The notes under the pieces are model-generated. The model made no database searches. It was not told where the DNA came from and was given only the letters and a program-made list of their open reading frames with translations. Positions 1 to 8,305 of a stretch of 64,000 nucleotides of DNA are shown in pieces. The translations under genes were made by a program, and so were the position numbers. Source of the stretch: Euryarchaeota archaeon UBA557 (GTDB lineage Archaea > Thermoplasmatota > Poseidoniia > Poseidoniales > Thalassarchaeaceae); NCBI GenBank assembly GCA_002503285.1, contig DARI01000021.1, positions 1 through 64,000 of the forward strand, in the 5' to 3' direction. How positions within the stretch are numbered: the first letter of the stretch is position 1; every line of letters starts with the position of its first letter.

Positions 1-103
1 GCAATACAGCGTATTCGCTACCCTTTGCTTCAGGGTGAATCATAGGATTATCAATCAGCTAAGTGTGACAAATATTTTTTATAAAAATCAATAATTGTGG
101 CCG

Positions 104-113
104 TTTTTATAAA
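104..113 (+). promoter_or_regulatory. TATA-like box before the integrase gene
   Basis: The sequence TTTTTATAAA at 104-113 lies 54 bases before the ATG at 167, so transcription could start near 135-140 with a short leader. The same 10-mer also occurs at 76-85, 28 bases upstream, giving a tandem pair. The rest of 1-103 shows no gene or other recognisable feature. Promoter assignment is by sequence and position only. Confidence 0.4.
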
Positions 114-166
114 GTCTGCTGGCGGGCTACGAAAATGTTCAAATGACAATCTAAATATTACATATC

Positions 167-1345
167 ATGGCAGGTAAACAACTTTACTTCGATATCGAAT
201 TAAACGATGACTGGAAACGAGGTTGCGATGCAGCAATCAAAGTAGGAAGACTTCGAAACCATAGGAAAGGGACAACTGAACGAAATGACAAGAAACTCCC
301 TCTTTATTTTTCGTGTGATCTTATGGAACAAGGTGTTATGCGTCCTGAAGACATAACTGAGGATGATTGGTTGAATCTAATTGAAAGATATAGGCACGGA
401 CAAACTAGATCTGGAAAAATCCTGAAAGAGAGTTCAATAAAGAAGCGCAGAGAAGGATTAATACAAATTTTGAAGGGCTTACATTTGAATGACATTTTAC
501 ATTTTGTGAATCTCTGGCAACCAAAAAAGGAAGAAGATATCATTCGTTGGTGGTCTAACGAAGAGATGGAAGCAATGACCCAAACGGCACTAAAATATAT
601 CTCTGAAGGAAAATATGACGAGCGGGCAATTGCTCACCTTCTACATTTTTCAATCGCGCCAAGGAGATCTGATTCGGCGTTATTCCTCTGGAAAAACATC
701 GATTTAGTAGAAGGGATGATTACATTCCCTGCTTCTAAAAACAGAAAAAGATGTCAAAATCGTATCGAGCCTCGATTTATTGAGTTCCTTTCCAATTATA
801 AAAAATTGATTTCAACTTCAAAGGGAGGAGATATATACGTTTTCCCATCTTCACGAGCACAAAAATCTGGAACTACAAAAGATCCAAAAGATTACATTTC
901 AGCCAAAACTATTGCGGAATGGCTCGCTTTCATACGAGATTCAACTACATTGCGTAATGGGGACAAAATTAGACCATATCCACCTCACTCGTATAGGCAT
1001 TCTTTAGCGATGAGATATCTCAATACTGGCTCAAGATATGAAGATGTTAGTGGAATTTTAGGCGATACTGTGGCGACAATTGAAAGATACTATTCAACTC
1101 TAATTTATACCCAAGCCAGTGAGGAAGCATTTCGTAGAGCACATCCTAATTCACACAAGGAGCCTGCGATTGCTACATCTCAACCGGAATGGATGATGCG
1201 AGAAGTTAGCCTTCAGACGTATAATATCAATTCTTCCGCAGTACTTCGAAACAGGGGTTCGGACTCTACGAGGGTGGTGGACGCTGGGGGATTTGAACCC
1301 CCGGCCACCTCGTTGCAAACGAGGTGCTCTTCCAAGCTGAGCTAA
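167..1345 (+). CDS. Tyrosine recombinase/integrase reading into tRNA-Ala
   Basis: Phage-integrase family site-specific recombinase of 392 residues. The helical N-terminal DNA-binding part spans about residues 1-125. The catalytic domain shows an Arg in APRRSD (166/167), a beta-hairpin Lys near 191, the HxxR box HSYRH (274-278), LGD near 300 where a His is more usual, and the candidate nucleophile Tyr at 308/309 in ERYYS. The last ~24 codons are the complement of the tRNA-Ala gene on the other strand, so the C-terminal tail is not a true protein domain in evolutionary terms. Because the gene abuts the 3' end of the tRNA, it probably marks one end of an integrated element whose body lies left of the window. 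The family call is firm; element extent and activity are unknown. Confidence 0.88.
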   Translation: MAGKQLYFDIELNDDWKRGCDAAIKVGRLRNHRKGTTERNDKKLPLYFSCDLMEQGVMRPEDITEDDWLNLIERYRHGQTRSGKILKESSIKKRREGLIQILKGLHLNDILHFVNLWQPKKEEDIIRWWSNEEMEAMTQTALKYISEGKYDERAIAHLLHFSIAPRRSDSALFLWKNIDLVEGMITFPASKNRKRCQNRIEPRFIEFLSNYKKLISTSKGGDIYVFPSSRAQKSGTTKDPKDYISAKTIAEWLAFIRDSTTLRNGDKIRPYPPHSYRHSLAMRYLNTGSRYEDVSGILGDTVATIERYYSTLIYTQASEEAFRRAHPNSHKEPAIATSQPEWMMREVSLQTYNINSSAVLRNRGSDSTRVVDAGGFEPPATSLQTRCSSKLS

Positions 1346-1351
1346 GCGCCC
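1275..1351 (-). tRNA. tRNA-Ala(UGC), CCA encoded
   Basis: The reverse strand folds as a complete tRNA. The acceptor stem GGGCGCU/AGCGUCC contains the G3:U70 pair that defines alanine tRNAs, the anticodon stem is CCUCG/CGAGG, and the loop UUUGCAA gives anticodon UGC. The T arm has the GGUUCAAAUCC core. The discriminator A is at 1278 and an encoded CCA at 1275-1277. No intron is seen. The 3' half overlaps the end of the integrase reading frame, as expected if the 3' end of this tRNA serves as the integration site. Confidence 0.97.
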
Positions 1352-1406
1352 TACGGCTCTGCGAAACGTAAGTAGTTCTTGAGTTCAACCGTTGTAACAC
1401 TCATTC

Positions 1407-2003
1407 TCATTCATTTGATTTAGTTAATTGTGGAATTATAAATAATATACCAATAACTGAGATAATTAATAATATAATTAATGGATAACTAACATCTTCA
1501 TCTGTTGAAGTTTCTTCAGTTCCAATAGGTGGATTATTAGGAGGAATATGGACATCTTCTCCAAAATTTACATAGAAATCATATTCCGTTATATTGCTTT
1601 CAAATCTAACTTGATGTATGATAGATATATTACCTTGAAGAAAGCCATTATCAGCAGATAGTAGAATTACTTCATGTGCATTGCAATTATTATCTATCTT
1701 AACTCCAGTTTCATTTAATTCACATGATGAGTTGAGCCAATTTGTCTCATAATCATCGATTCCATTAAAAATTCCATCTCCATCCAAATCAACTTGCAAA
1801 CGATGACTGAAATTTTCTCGGGAATCATGATTTCTAACAAATAAAGAGTCATTTTCCACTAGAATTCCAGGGGAAACACTCTCGGGAGTTGGTCCATCTT
1901 CAAATAAGAGAATAGTATAATTTTTGGGATCATGCGCTTGAACATTTAATGGGATTAATAGCATAATTGATACGATGAAGAATGATATAAGTCCTCGTCC
2001 CAT
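1407..2003 (-). CDS. Small secreted, C-terminally anchored protein; possible copper protein
   Basis: Unrecognised 198-residue protein. Residues 1-23 form a signal peptide that would be cut after NVQA, leaving mature N-terminal His-Asp-Pro. The middle has a DGDG-containing acidic stretch, several Asn glycosylation sequons and two Cys about 13 residues apart. A membrane helix near residues 172-190 ends in a short charged tail, so the protein would be anchored with its bulk outside. The protein at 5889-6434 has the same plan: mature His, Tyr six residues on, a D-rich stretch, two Cys and a terminal helix. The two look like distant paralogues flanking the SCO/propeller cluster. A histidine-brace copper site is speculation. 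The gene is divergent from the next one with about 30 bases between. Confidence 0.7.
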   Translation of the reverse strand: MGRGLISFFIVSIMLLIPLNVQAHDPKNYTILLFEDGPTPESVSPGILVENDSLFVRNHDSRENFSHRLQVDLDGDGIFNGIDDYETNWLNSSCELNETGVKIDNNCNAHEVILLSADNGFLQGNISIIHQVRFESNITEYDFYVNFGEDVHIPPNNPPIGTEETSTDEDVSYPLIILLIISVIGILFIIPQLTKSNE

Positions 2004-2033
2004 ATTACACCGTAAAGGAGCGATGGTTTGAAC

Positions 2034-3884
2034 ATGACTCGCCTACTCGCTCCCATTATGGATACAACGGCAGTTGACCGAGTTAACACGAACTCTGACG
2101 GACAAGGTTCAGACGCAGCTTCCTCTCCAGAGTTTTTGACAAGAGACAAATATTTGATAAGACAAATATTTCTAGCTTTAGGACTTGTAATATGTTTGTT
2201 AGCTGCAAGTATGAGTGCGATTTTGTTAATAAGTGAAGATAGCGAAGTTAGCAATTCTAAAGAAACGATGTTTGATCCTTTATTGCAAGATGAAGGACAT
2301 GATCATAGAAATGCAAGTCAACATGTACTATATACCGATAACATTCAACCAGTTTCTTTCAATTCTCTAACAGCACCAGGTAATGCTGAAGTCCAAGTTG
2401 CTGAATCTCCAGATGGTAATACATATGCATATATTGCTGGATGGAGCGAAATGCACATCGTTGATGTAACTAATCCTTACAATACAACTGTCAAAGGAGT
2501 CTATATTGACCCCAATACTCAAGTTTTAGATGTCAAATACTTACAATATGACGGACGAGAATATGTGATTGTTCAAAATCAATTAGTCGACCCAGGTAAT
2601 GCTGACCCTAATGTTGGAGAATGGGGGGATCCAGCGCAAGTTACTGTAACTTTAGTAGACGTTACGGATAAAGAAAATCCTACATTTGTAGATGCTTGGT
2701 ATGATGCAGATCACCCTAGTGGTCCACACAATTTATACACTCAGATGATAGATAATGAATGGTATATTTTTGTTGCTAACCCTGAATATGAACAATGCGA
2801 TGTAGGTCAAGGAGATGCTTGTGGAGGAATAACTATAGCTCATCTAAATTTTGATGGATTTGGAGATGATCCAAGAATATTAAAAGTTGGAGAAGCTGAA
2901 GTTTCCTGGGAAAGTACTCGTGGAGGGTGGATATATATTCACGACATGACAGTTCAAAAGTGGCCAGGTGATGATGTAAACGATCCTAGATTTGGGAAAA
3001 CATATGTCTATGGTGCATATTGGGAAGCTGGCCTCAGAATATTTGATGTAAGCGACGTGCCTCATCCGCAAAATACTCCGGTTGAATATGCATTCATTGC
3101 CGGAGGATGTGTTGTATCCATTGGAACTCAATTGGGATGTAATTGGAGAGCCCCAGAAGTAGGTTTATGGATGGATTTTGAAGACTTTGATGGTGATGGA
3201 CAACCAGATAGCGGGACTACAGGTAATGAAAATGGAGGAAGATCTTCTTATATCCATTATGCAGAACCTGTTGACGATATGGTAGATGCAAGTCACCTTG
3301 GCTATCCGGCTGGAAAGATGCATTTGACATTACTTTCTACAGAGGTATTAGACACGACTGTCGGTACTGGGATGTCATACCTTTTAGATACTACAGACTA
3401 TGAATTATATAATGGAAATATCAGATTCCTGCCTAAGTTAATTCATGGCTGGGAAATACCATTTGCTGAAGATCATCATATCCCAGGAGGAGAAGAATGG
3501 TTACTATTTAGCCCCCATAATGCAGATATAGAGATATTTACAACTGGACTTCCAGGATATCCCGACAATAGTCATGGAGGTGCTTGGGATGGTAGAATAT
3601 ATCTTTCAAGTTATCACGCAGGACTATGGGTAATTGACATAGAAACTATGATGATAGCTGGCCTTTCAGACGGAAACAAAACGGCAGTTCATGCAGAGTC
3701 TACAGTTGGATATCACATCTCCCACGCAGGTGATGGTGAACCTTTGGATAGTTCATATTATGATTTTGGATGGACTCCATTTATTTGGGCTGCTGAATAT
3801 CATGAAGGATACACATATCTCTCTTGCATAACCACAGGATTATACATAGTTCAATTAGATATTGACAAACCATATGGCAATTAG
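2034..3884 (+). CDS. Membrane-anchored LVIVD-repeat beta-propeller protein
   Basis: 616-residue protein with a membrane helix at about residues 42-66 preceded by a short Ser/Asp-rich tail. It therefore looks like a signal-anchored protein with a large external domain. The external part contains repeats of the LVIVD type, for example IVDVTNPYNTTVKGVY and LRIFDVSDVPHPQ, together with His/Asp-rich loops such as FSPHNAD and SSYHAGLWVID that recur in the next gene. LVIVD propellers are generally extracellular and of unknown function; some resemble selenium-binding/methanethiol oxidase propellers. I chose the ATG at 2034; an in-frame TTG lies at 2028 and another ATG at 2058. It appears to head an operon with the following paralogue and the SCO genes. 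Confidence 0.75.
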   Translation: MTRLLAPIMDTTAVDRVNTNSDGQGSDAASSPEFLTRDKYLIRQIFLALGLVICLLAASMSAILLISEDSEVSNSKETMFDPLLQDEGHDHRNASQHVLYTDNIQPVSFNSLTAPGNAEVQVAESPDGNTYAYIAGWSEMHIVDVTNPYNTTVKGVYIDPNTQVLDVKYLQYDGREYVIVQNQLVDPGNADPNVGEWGDPAQVTVTLVDVTDKENPTFVDAWYDADHPSGPHNLYTQMIDNEWYIFVANPEYEQCDVGQGDACGGITIAHLNFDGFGDDPRILKVGEAEVSWESTRGGWIYIHDMTVQKWPGDDVNDPRFGKTYVYGAYWEAGLRIFDVSDVPHPQNTPVEYAFIAGGCVVSIGTQLGCNWRAPEVGLWMDFEDFDGDGQPDSGTTGNENGGRSSYIHYAEPVDDMVDASHLGYPAGKMHLTLLSTEVLDTTVGTGMSYLLDTTDYELYNGNIRFLPKLIHGWEIPFAEDHHIPGGEEWLLFSPHNADIEIFTTGLPGYPDNSHGGAWDGRIYLSSYHAGLWVIDIETMMIAGLSDGNKTAVHAESTVGYHISHAGDGEPLDSSYYDFGWTPFIWAAEYHEGYTYLSCITTGLYIVQLDIDKPYGN

Positions 3885-3930
3885 ATTTAACATTGATTGG
3901 CTTTCGTCGGTGCTTAACAGAGGTCCACTC

Positions 3931-5883
3931 ATGAGTCTAGTAAATAAATTACCTTTAGCAATAATGATTTCAATGATGGCCATGGCCCCTTTTTCTGGAT
4001 GCCTTTCACTCTCAAATGATGATAATGAAGACACTGATATGAATAGTTCTTGGATTGATCCCGTAATTGAAATAGAGAATGAAAATCATTCTCATAATGA
4101 CTTATTAGCACATCGTTTATCTACGCCCAATGTGAAATTGATTGATTATCATAATTTGAATTGTGATGGAAATGTAAGTCCCCCTCCAGAGTTAGACAAT
4201 GTCGCTGGACGACCATGTGATGATGATTTCAAAAATACTGGACCAACTCCCGGAGATAATTCTGAAATAGCAATTGAAGGTAATTTTGAAGAAGATTGTG
4301 TAAAGTATCCAGATAACTCAGGTGGATGTTATGCATATGTTTCTAGCTATAACCAATTAGAGATATTAGATATTAGTAACCCTAATGACATCGTATTAAT
4401 GTCCACATATTATGCAGAAATAGCAAGAATGATTGACATTAAAGTTACAAAGGATAATAACTGGGTTTTAGTAAATCATGAGCTAACCAACAGTGACTTA
4501 GATCCGATACCAAATGATGATGATGCAAACAGTGGAGCCAATAGACTTGATGTACTATATGTGGGGGACAAAACAAGTCCGATTAAAGTTGCTGAATGGA
4601 ATAATCCGCCAGCAGGATTCCACAATCAAGATTTAGCCGTATATTGTAACTGGGAAGGTGCAGTAGATCCGACAGAAGAATGTAGTTTATTTTTATTCGG
4701 TGCTGATCCATATCCGGAAATGATTGAAGGAGGAAGCGGTACTTTTTACAAAGGAACGCAAGTTTTCTATGTCCCAAGAGGAATTGAATCATGGCTTCCA
4801 AATCAAAATGAAGAACAATCCAATTCTAGTCGAGAGATTATTCGATGGGGAGGCTACACTCCAGAACCTTACACCACGTGTGGAGGATCAATCTTCAACC
4901 ATGATCATGTTTACTTCGTTCATCCCATAACAAATCAGAGATTACTTGCAGCATCTTATTGGGGAGCAGGTTTGAGACTTGTGGATGTTTCAGAACCACC
5001 AGTAATAGCCGACCCCGAAGGAATAACCTGGCCTCCCGAAGTAGGAAGATGGATGGGCTGCGCATCTGCAGATGAAGGATGGTACGGACCAGAGGGTGGA
5101 GGTCATGCTAACATGTCACCTGAAGAATGGCTTGATTCAAATCAAGGAAATGACAACATACACTATGCAGTTCCAAATGATTACTTAATTTGTTCTGGCA
5201 TAAGTACATTCGATTTAGTAGAAGAATGGCCAGCACATTGTGGTACTGGCTTTGAAGATCCATTGTATGGAGAAAATTGGAGGCACTATACATACATTGC
5301 ACCAGAATATGGTTCCAATGAGAATCATACAGGATACATTTGGACAATCGATACAACTGACCCAACTCAGCCATTCTTAGTGTCAAAATGGAGACTCCCT
5401 GGCGAAGGGATGAAGGCGAACGGGAGTCATCCTCAACATTATATCCCTGATGGGTATATCTTTAGCCCACATAATGGAGATACAGGACCTTCAGGACACG
5501 TTTACTACACCCACTATCATGCTGGAGCATGGATGACTGATCATGGAGAAATATGGGACGATATAGTTTGGGAAAATGGAGTACCTGAACCTGATAGAGG
5601 ATTTCAGGCGATTGAAGAATTAGCAGAGACTCGTACCGTAGGCTACTATTTACCTGCAGGGCCACCATGGATAGATAATGCAACAGAAGTATTGGGATAT
5701 GATATGGCAGATTGTTGGGCATCTTGTATGATACCATTTGATTGGGGATTACAATATGATCCAAGAGGATTTGTATATGTTTCTGAGATGGTTTCTGGCA
5801 TTTATGTAATTCAGTTTGATGAAGATTATGATCCAAGGTACGATTATCCACCACTTTGGCTTGATTTAATGGATGAAGAGTGA
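3931..5883 (+). CDS. LVIVD-repeat beta-propeller lipoprotein
   Basis: 650-residue paralogue of the preceding protein. The ATG at 3931 gives a short hydrophobic signal ending in APFSGC, a lipobox, so the mature protein would be lipid-anchored outside the membrane; the longer frame from 3862 would overlap the previous gene. LVIVD-like repeats are visible (LEILDISNPND, LRLVDVSEPP), as are the loops FSPHNGD and YTHYHAGAW, matching FSPHNAD and SSYHAGLW in the neighbour. Cys pairs are more frequent than in the first copy, suggesting disulfides. The stop at 5883 overlaps a possible GTG start of the next gene, consistent with one transcript. Function is unknown; neighbouring SCO-like genes suggest a role in respiratory or copper metabolism. 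Confidence 0.75.
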   Translation: MSLVNKLPLAIMISMMAMAPFSGCLSLSNDDNEDTDMNSSWIDPVIEIENENHSHNDLLAHRLSTPNVKLIDYHNLNCDGNVSPPPELDNVAGRPCDDDFKNTGPTPGDNSEIAIEGNFEEDCVKYPDNSGGCYAYVSSYNQLEILDISNPNDIVLMSTYYAEIARMIDIKVTKDNNWVLVNHELTNSDLDPIPNDDDANSGANRLDVLYVGDKTSPIKVAEWNNPPAGFHNQDLAVYCNWEGAVDPTEECSLFLFGADPYPEMIEGGSGTFYKGTQVFYVPRGIESWLPNQNEEQSNSSREIIRWGGYTPEPYTTCGGSIFNHDHVYFVHPITNQRLLAASYWGAGLRLVDVSEPPVIADPEGITWPPEVGRWMGCASADEGWYGPEGGGHANMSPEEWLDSNQGNDNIHYAVPNDYLICSGISTFDLVEEWPAHCGTGFEDPLYGENWRHYTYIAPEYGSNENHTGYIWTIDTTDPTQPFLVSKWRLPGEGMKANGSHPQHYIPDGYIFSPHNGDTGPSGHVYYTHYHAGAWMTDHGEIWDDIVWENGVPEPDRGFQAIEELAETRTVGYYLPAGPPWIDNATEVLGYDMADCWASCMIPFDWGLQYDPRGFVYVSEMVSGIYVIQFDEDYDPRYDYPPLWLDLMDEE

Positions 5884-5888
5884 ATATA

Positions 5889-6434
5889 ATGACCTGCGTT
5901 AAGGCGCTTACTGCCATTATTGTAATTATTATGTTGATGCCAACGGCTGTTGGGCATGGGGCAAATTCGTACTCATTTATTATGAGAAATCAGAGTTTGC
6001 AACCTTCCGAAGCCCAAGTATTAGATAATAGTACAATAATATTCTATAATGCTGCAGAAAATAATAGGACGATACTAATCGACAGTAATCGAGATGGAGA
6101 GAACGACATCAGTTGTGAAGTAGGACCATCGAATACTTCTTCCATTAGTGATGAATGCAGTATTTGGTTAGAACCTGGTAAGTGGGAATCAGGAGAGTAT
6201 GAAGTTAAAATAATGTCTAATGGATCATTATGGAATACACTTAGTTTAGTAATATCATTAGATAATCATACCGAGGCATCTAGTCTTGACTTAGCCGCGC
6301 CGTCTGACTATTCATTTAATAACGAACAGACTAATAAGGGAAATAGTGAAAAATCTGGAATAGCAAACATATATCAGATAGGCCTATTGGTCCTTATTAC
6401 TGCTGGATTGTTTGTAAGCAGGAAGAAAAGTTGA
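5889..6434 (+). CDS. Small secreted protein, paralogue of the 1407-2003 product
   Basis: 181-residue protein from the ATG at 5889 (a GTG at 5880 overlaps the previous stop). The signal peptide would be cleaved after TAVG to leave mature His-Gly-Ala. Then come a Tyr, a DSNRDGEND acidic stretch, two Cys 13-14 residues apart, a Ser/Asn-rich linker and a terminal membrane helix near residues 160-176 ending RKKS. The same order of elements is seen in the protein on the opposite strand at 1407-2003. A cupredoxin- or CopC-like domain is conceivable because mature N-terminal His residues bind Cu in some families, but no family was recognised. It sits between the propeller genes and the SCO genes in an apparent operon. 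Confidence 0.7.
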   Translation: MTCVKALTAIIVIIMLMPTAVGHGANSYSFIMRNQSLQPSEAQVLDNSTIIFYNAAENNRTILIDSNRDGENDISCEVGPSNTSSISDECSIWLEPGKWESGEYEVKIMSNGSLWNTLSLVISLDNHTEASSLDLAAPSDYSFNNEQTNKGNSEKSGIANIYQIGLLVLITAGLFVSRKKS

Positions 6435-6439
6435 TTGAT

Positions 6440-7168
6440 ATGAAAAATAAATTCCTCATAATTATATTATCGATTCTCTTAGTCTCACCAGGATGTCTTA
6501 GTCCCGAAGATACAGATATATTTTATGGAGATGACATTAATCCTCCAATACCTGCTGAAGATTTCATATTAATGGATGGAGACGGAGAGTATTATCAGCT
6601 TTCTCAATTAGAAGGAAAAGTTATTGTTATCGCATTTCTATTTACTAGATGTCCAGATGTTTGTCCAATAGTTAGTGCAAATCTAGATTTTATTTCAGAG
6701 CAACTTGGAGACATATATGAAGAGGAAGTAGTAATTCTGACAATAACCGTTGATCCCTGGACCGACAATACATCAGTCATGAACGACTATGCCGGTGCAA
6801 GAAATCTAGGATGGCCACATTTGACTGGAACTGTTGAAGATTTAGAACCAGTGTGGAAGAATTTTGATGTTGGATTACAAACTTATGACTCAGATATTGA
6901 TGGAGACGGAGTTGCAGATGGTTTTGATGTGTGTGCTGAAACTCCTGAAGGGGAAGAAGTAGATGGAGATGGATGTGGAATTGATACTCAACAAACTGAA
7001 GAGGGTGACGTGCAAGTAAATCATCATCCATTGTTATCTTATTGGGTAGACCATACGACAGGAACGATAATTGTTGATAAAAATATGAACCAAAGAGTAT
7101 GGTGGGAAGACACATTATGGAATCCTGATTTAGTCATGGAAGACATCCTGCTTTTAGTGGAAGAATAG
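6440..7168 (+). CDS. SCO1/SenC-like lipoprotein with calcium-repeat insertion
   Basis: Thioredoxin-fold SCO1/SenC/PrrC family protein of 242 residues, which typically delivers copper to or reduces the CuA site of cytochrome c oxidase. The signal ends in lipobox VSPGC (Cys19). The copper motif is RCPDVCP (Cys71, Cys75), followed by the family's ITVDP strand. The conserved His is near 195/196 in HHPLLS, before IIVDKNMN. Between strand ITVDP and that His, residues ~150-190 form an insertion with DIDGDGVADG and EVDGDGCG, resembling a thrombospondin type 3 calcium-binding repeat. The ATG at 6440 is preferred over the TTG at 6431. It is followed after ten bases by a second SCO gene. The family call is strong; the role of the insertion is unknown. 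Confidence 0.88.
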   Translation: MKNKFLIIILSILLVSPGCLSPEDTDIFYGDDINPPIPAEDFILMDGDGEYYQLSQLEGKVIVIAFLFTRCPDVCPIVSANLDFISEQLGDIYEEEVVILTITVDPWTDNTSVMNDYAGARNLGWPHLTGTVEDLEPVWKNFDVGLQTYDSDIDGDGVADGFDVCAETPEGEEVDGDGCGIDTQQTEEGDVQVNHHPLLSYWVDHTTGTIIVDKNMNQRVWWEDTLWNPDLVMEDILLLVEE

Positions 7169-7178
7169 GTGACTTTAA

Positions 7179-8300
7179 TTGAACAAAAAACCTATTTTTT
7201 CAATATTTCTAATAATTATCTTAATTTCCTCGGGATGTGTTGGTGGTAACGAAAATTCAAAAATATTAGGAATAGAATACAAGGACCCGCCTCCGGCACC
7301 TGACTTTACCCTAACGAATCAATTTGGAGATTTAGTTACATTTTCTGATTATGAAGGTAAAGTAATAGTCGTTGCATTCATTTATACGACATGCCCTGAT
7401 GTTTGCTTAATTATTTCCGCAAATTTAGACTATATTCATAATAATTTAAAAGAATATTCCGAAGATGTAGTGATATTATCAATTACGATTGATCCAGCAA
7501 GGGACACCGTTCCCCATATTTCTGAATGGACTAAGAGAATGGGATATGAATGGGACCATTTGACACATGAAACTAGTTCAGTAATAGAAGATGTATGGAA
7601 TACTTGGAATGTAGTCGTTGATAATGACCATATTGCCAATAGTTTAGCACCTGAATCGAACCTGTTAAGATTTGCCGTATTGAATCCAGATAATTCATCA
7701 TTTAAATCAGATAGTAAATGTTGGAATTTACAGGATTCTAGTTGCTATTTAGACTTAGATGATTTTGCAAATTATTCATTTAATCAAAATATAGATGGAT
7801 TTTATAATATGTCGGAAGGATCAATTGGAGAATGGAAAAGTAATGATAATTGGTCTTGGGAATTACATAATTGGGATATATTAAATGATAGTTGGGTTAA
7901 GGTCCAAAATGATATGTTTGATACAAAATCCATACCGAAGGGCACTCACTTAGCATGGGTCGCAAGTAATGCAAACATCAGCAATCTCTCTCCTGGAATT
8001 GATTGTAATGGCAATGGTTGGATAATGGGGGCTGGAACTAGTGCGCATTGCATGTGTGATGAAGGTTATGAAAGGCCTAATGATAATTGGAGTAGTTGTG
8101 TAAGTAAAAATGACCTAAATAATGAAAATATATCTGAAATAGTCGACCCTCATGCAGAAACTCTTGGAGAATATGAGATTGGTCATTCAACGAGCACATA
8201 CATAATAGATAAAAATATGAATAAAAGAGTTTCTTATTCAGGAATAAATTGGGATGTAGAAAACTTCTTGATGGACGTAATAACATTAAGTAATGAATAA
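7179..8300 (+). CDS. SCO1/SenC-like lipoprotein with long Cys-containing insertion
   Basis: Second SCO family protein, 373 residues, starting at a TTG because no suitable ATG exists. The lipobox ISSGC places the lipidated Cys at 20. The metal motif is TCPDVC (Cys72, Cys76), the ITIDP strand follows, and the C-terminal conserved His is near 336 in IGHSTST before YIIDKNMN. About 180 residues are inserted between them (150-330), twice the size of a bare SCO domain's equivalent segment. The end of this insertion has Cys 276, 291, 293 and 307 with a CMCDEGY sequence resembling an EGF-like module. The insertion occupies the same position as the different one in the preceding paralogue. The gene converges on pheS with five bases between. 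Confidence 0.85.
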   Translation: MNKKPIFSIFLIIILISSGCVGGNENSKILGIEYKDPPPAPDFTLTNQFGDLVTFSDYEGKVIVVAFIYTTCPDVCLIISANLDYIHNNLKEYSEDVVILSITIDPARDTVPHISEWTKRMGYEWDHLTHETSSVIEDVWNTWNVVVDNDHIANSLAPESNLLRFAVLNPDNSSFKSDSKCWNLQDSSCYLDLDDFANYSFNQNIDGFYNMSEGSIGEWKSNDNWSWELHNWDILNDSWVKVQNDMFDTKSIPKGTHLAWVASNANISNLSPGIDCNGNGWIMGAGTSAHCMCDEGYERPNDNWSSCVSKNDLNNENISEIVDPHAETLGEYEIGHSTSTYIIDKNMNKRVSYSGINWDVENFLMDVITLSNE

Positions 8301-8305
8301 AAAAT

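Noticed and set aside
5462..5917. Long open frame antisense to the end of the second LVIVD protein
   Set aside because: It covers the coding strand of a well-supported gene, is rich in His/Leu/Gln as expected from the reverse of an acidic gene, and has no family features.
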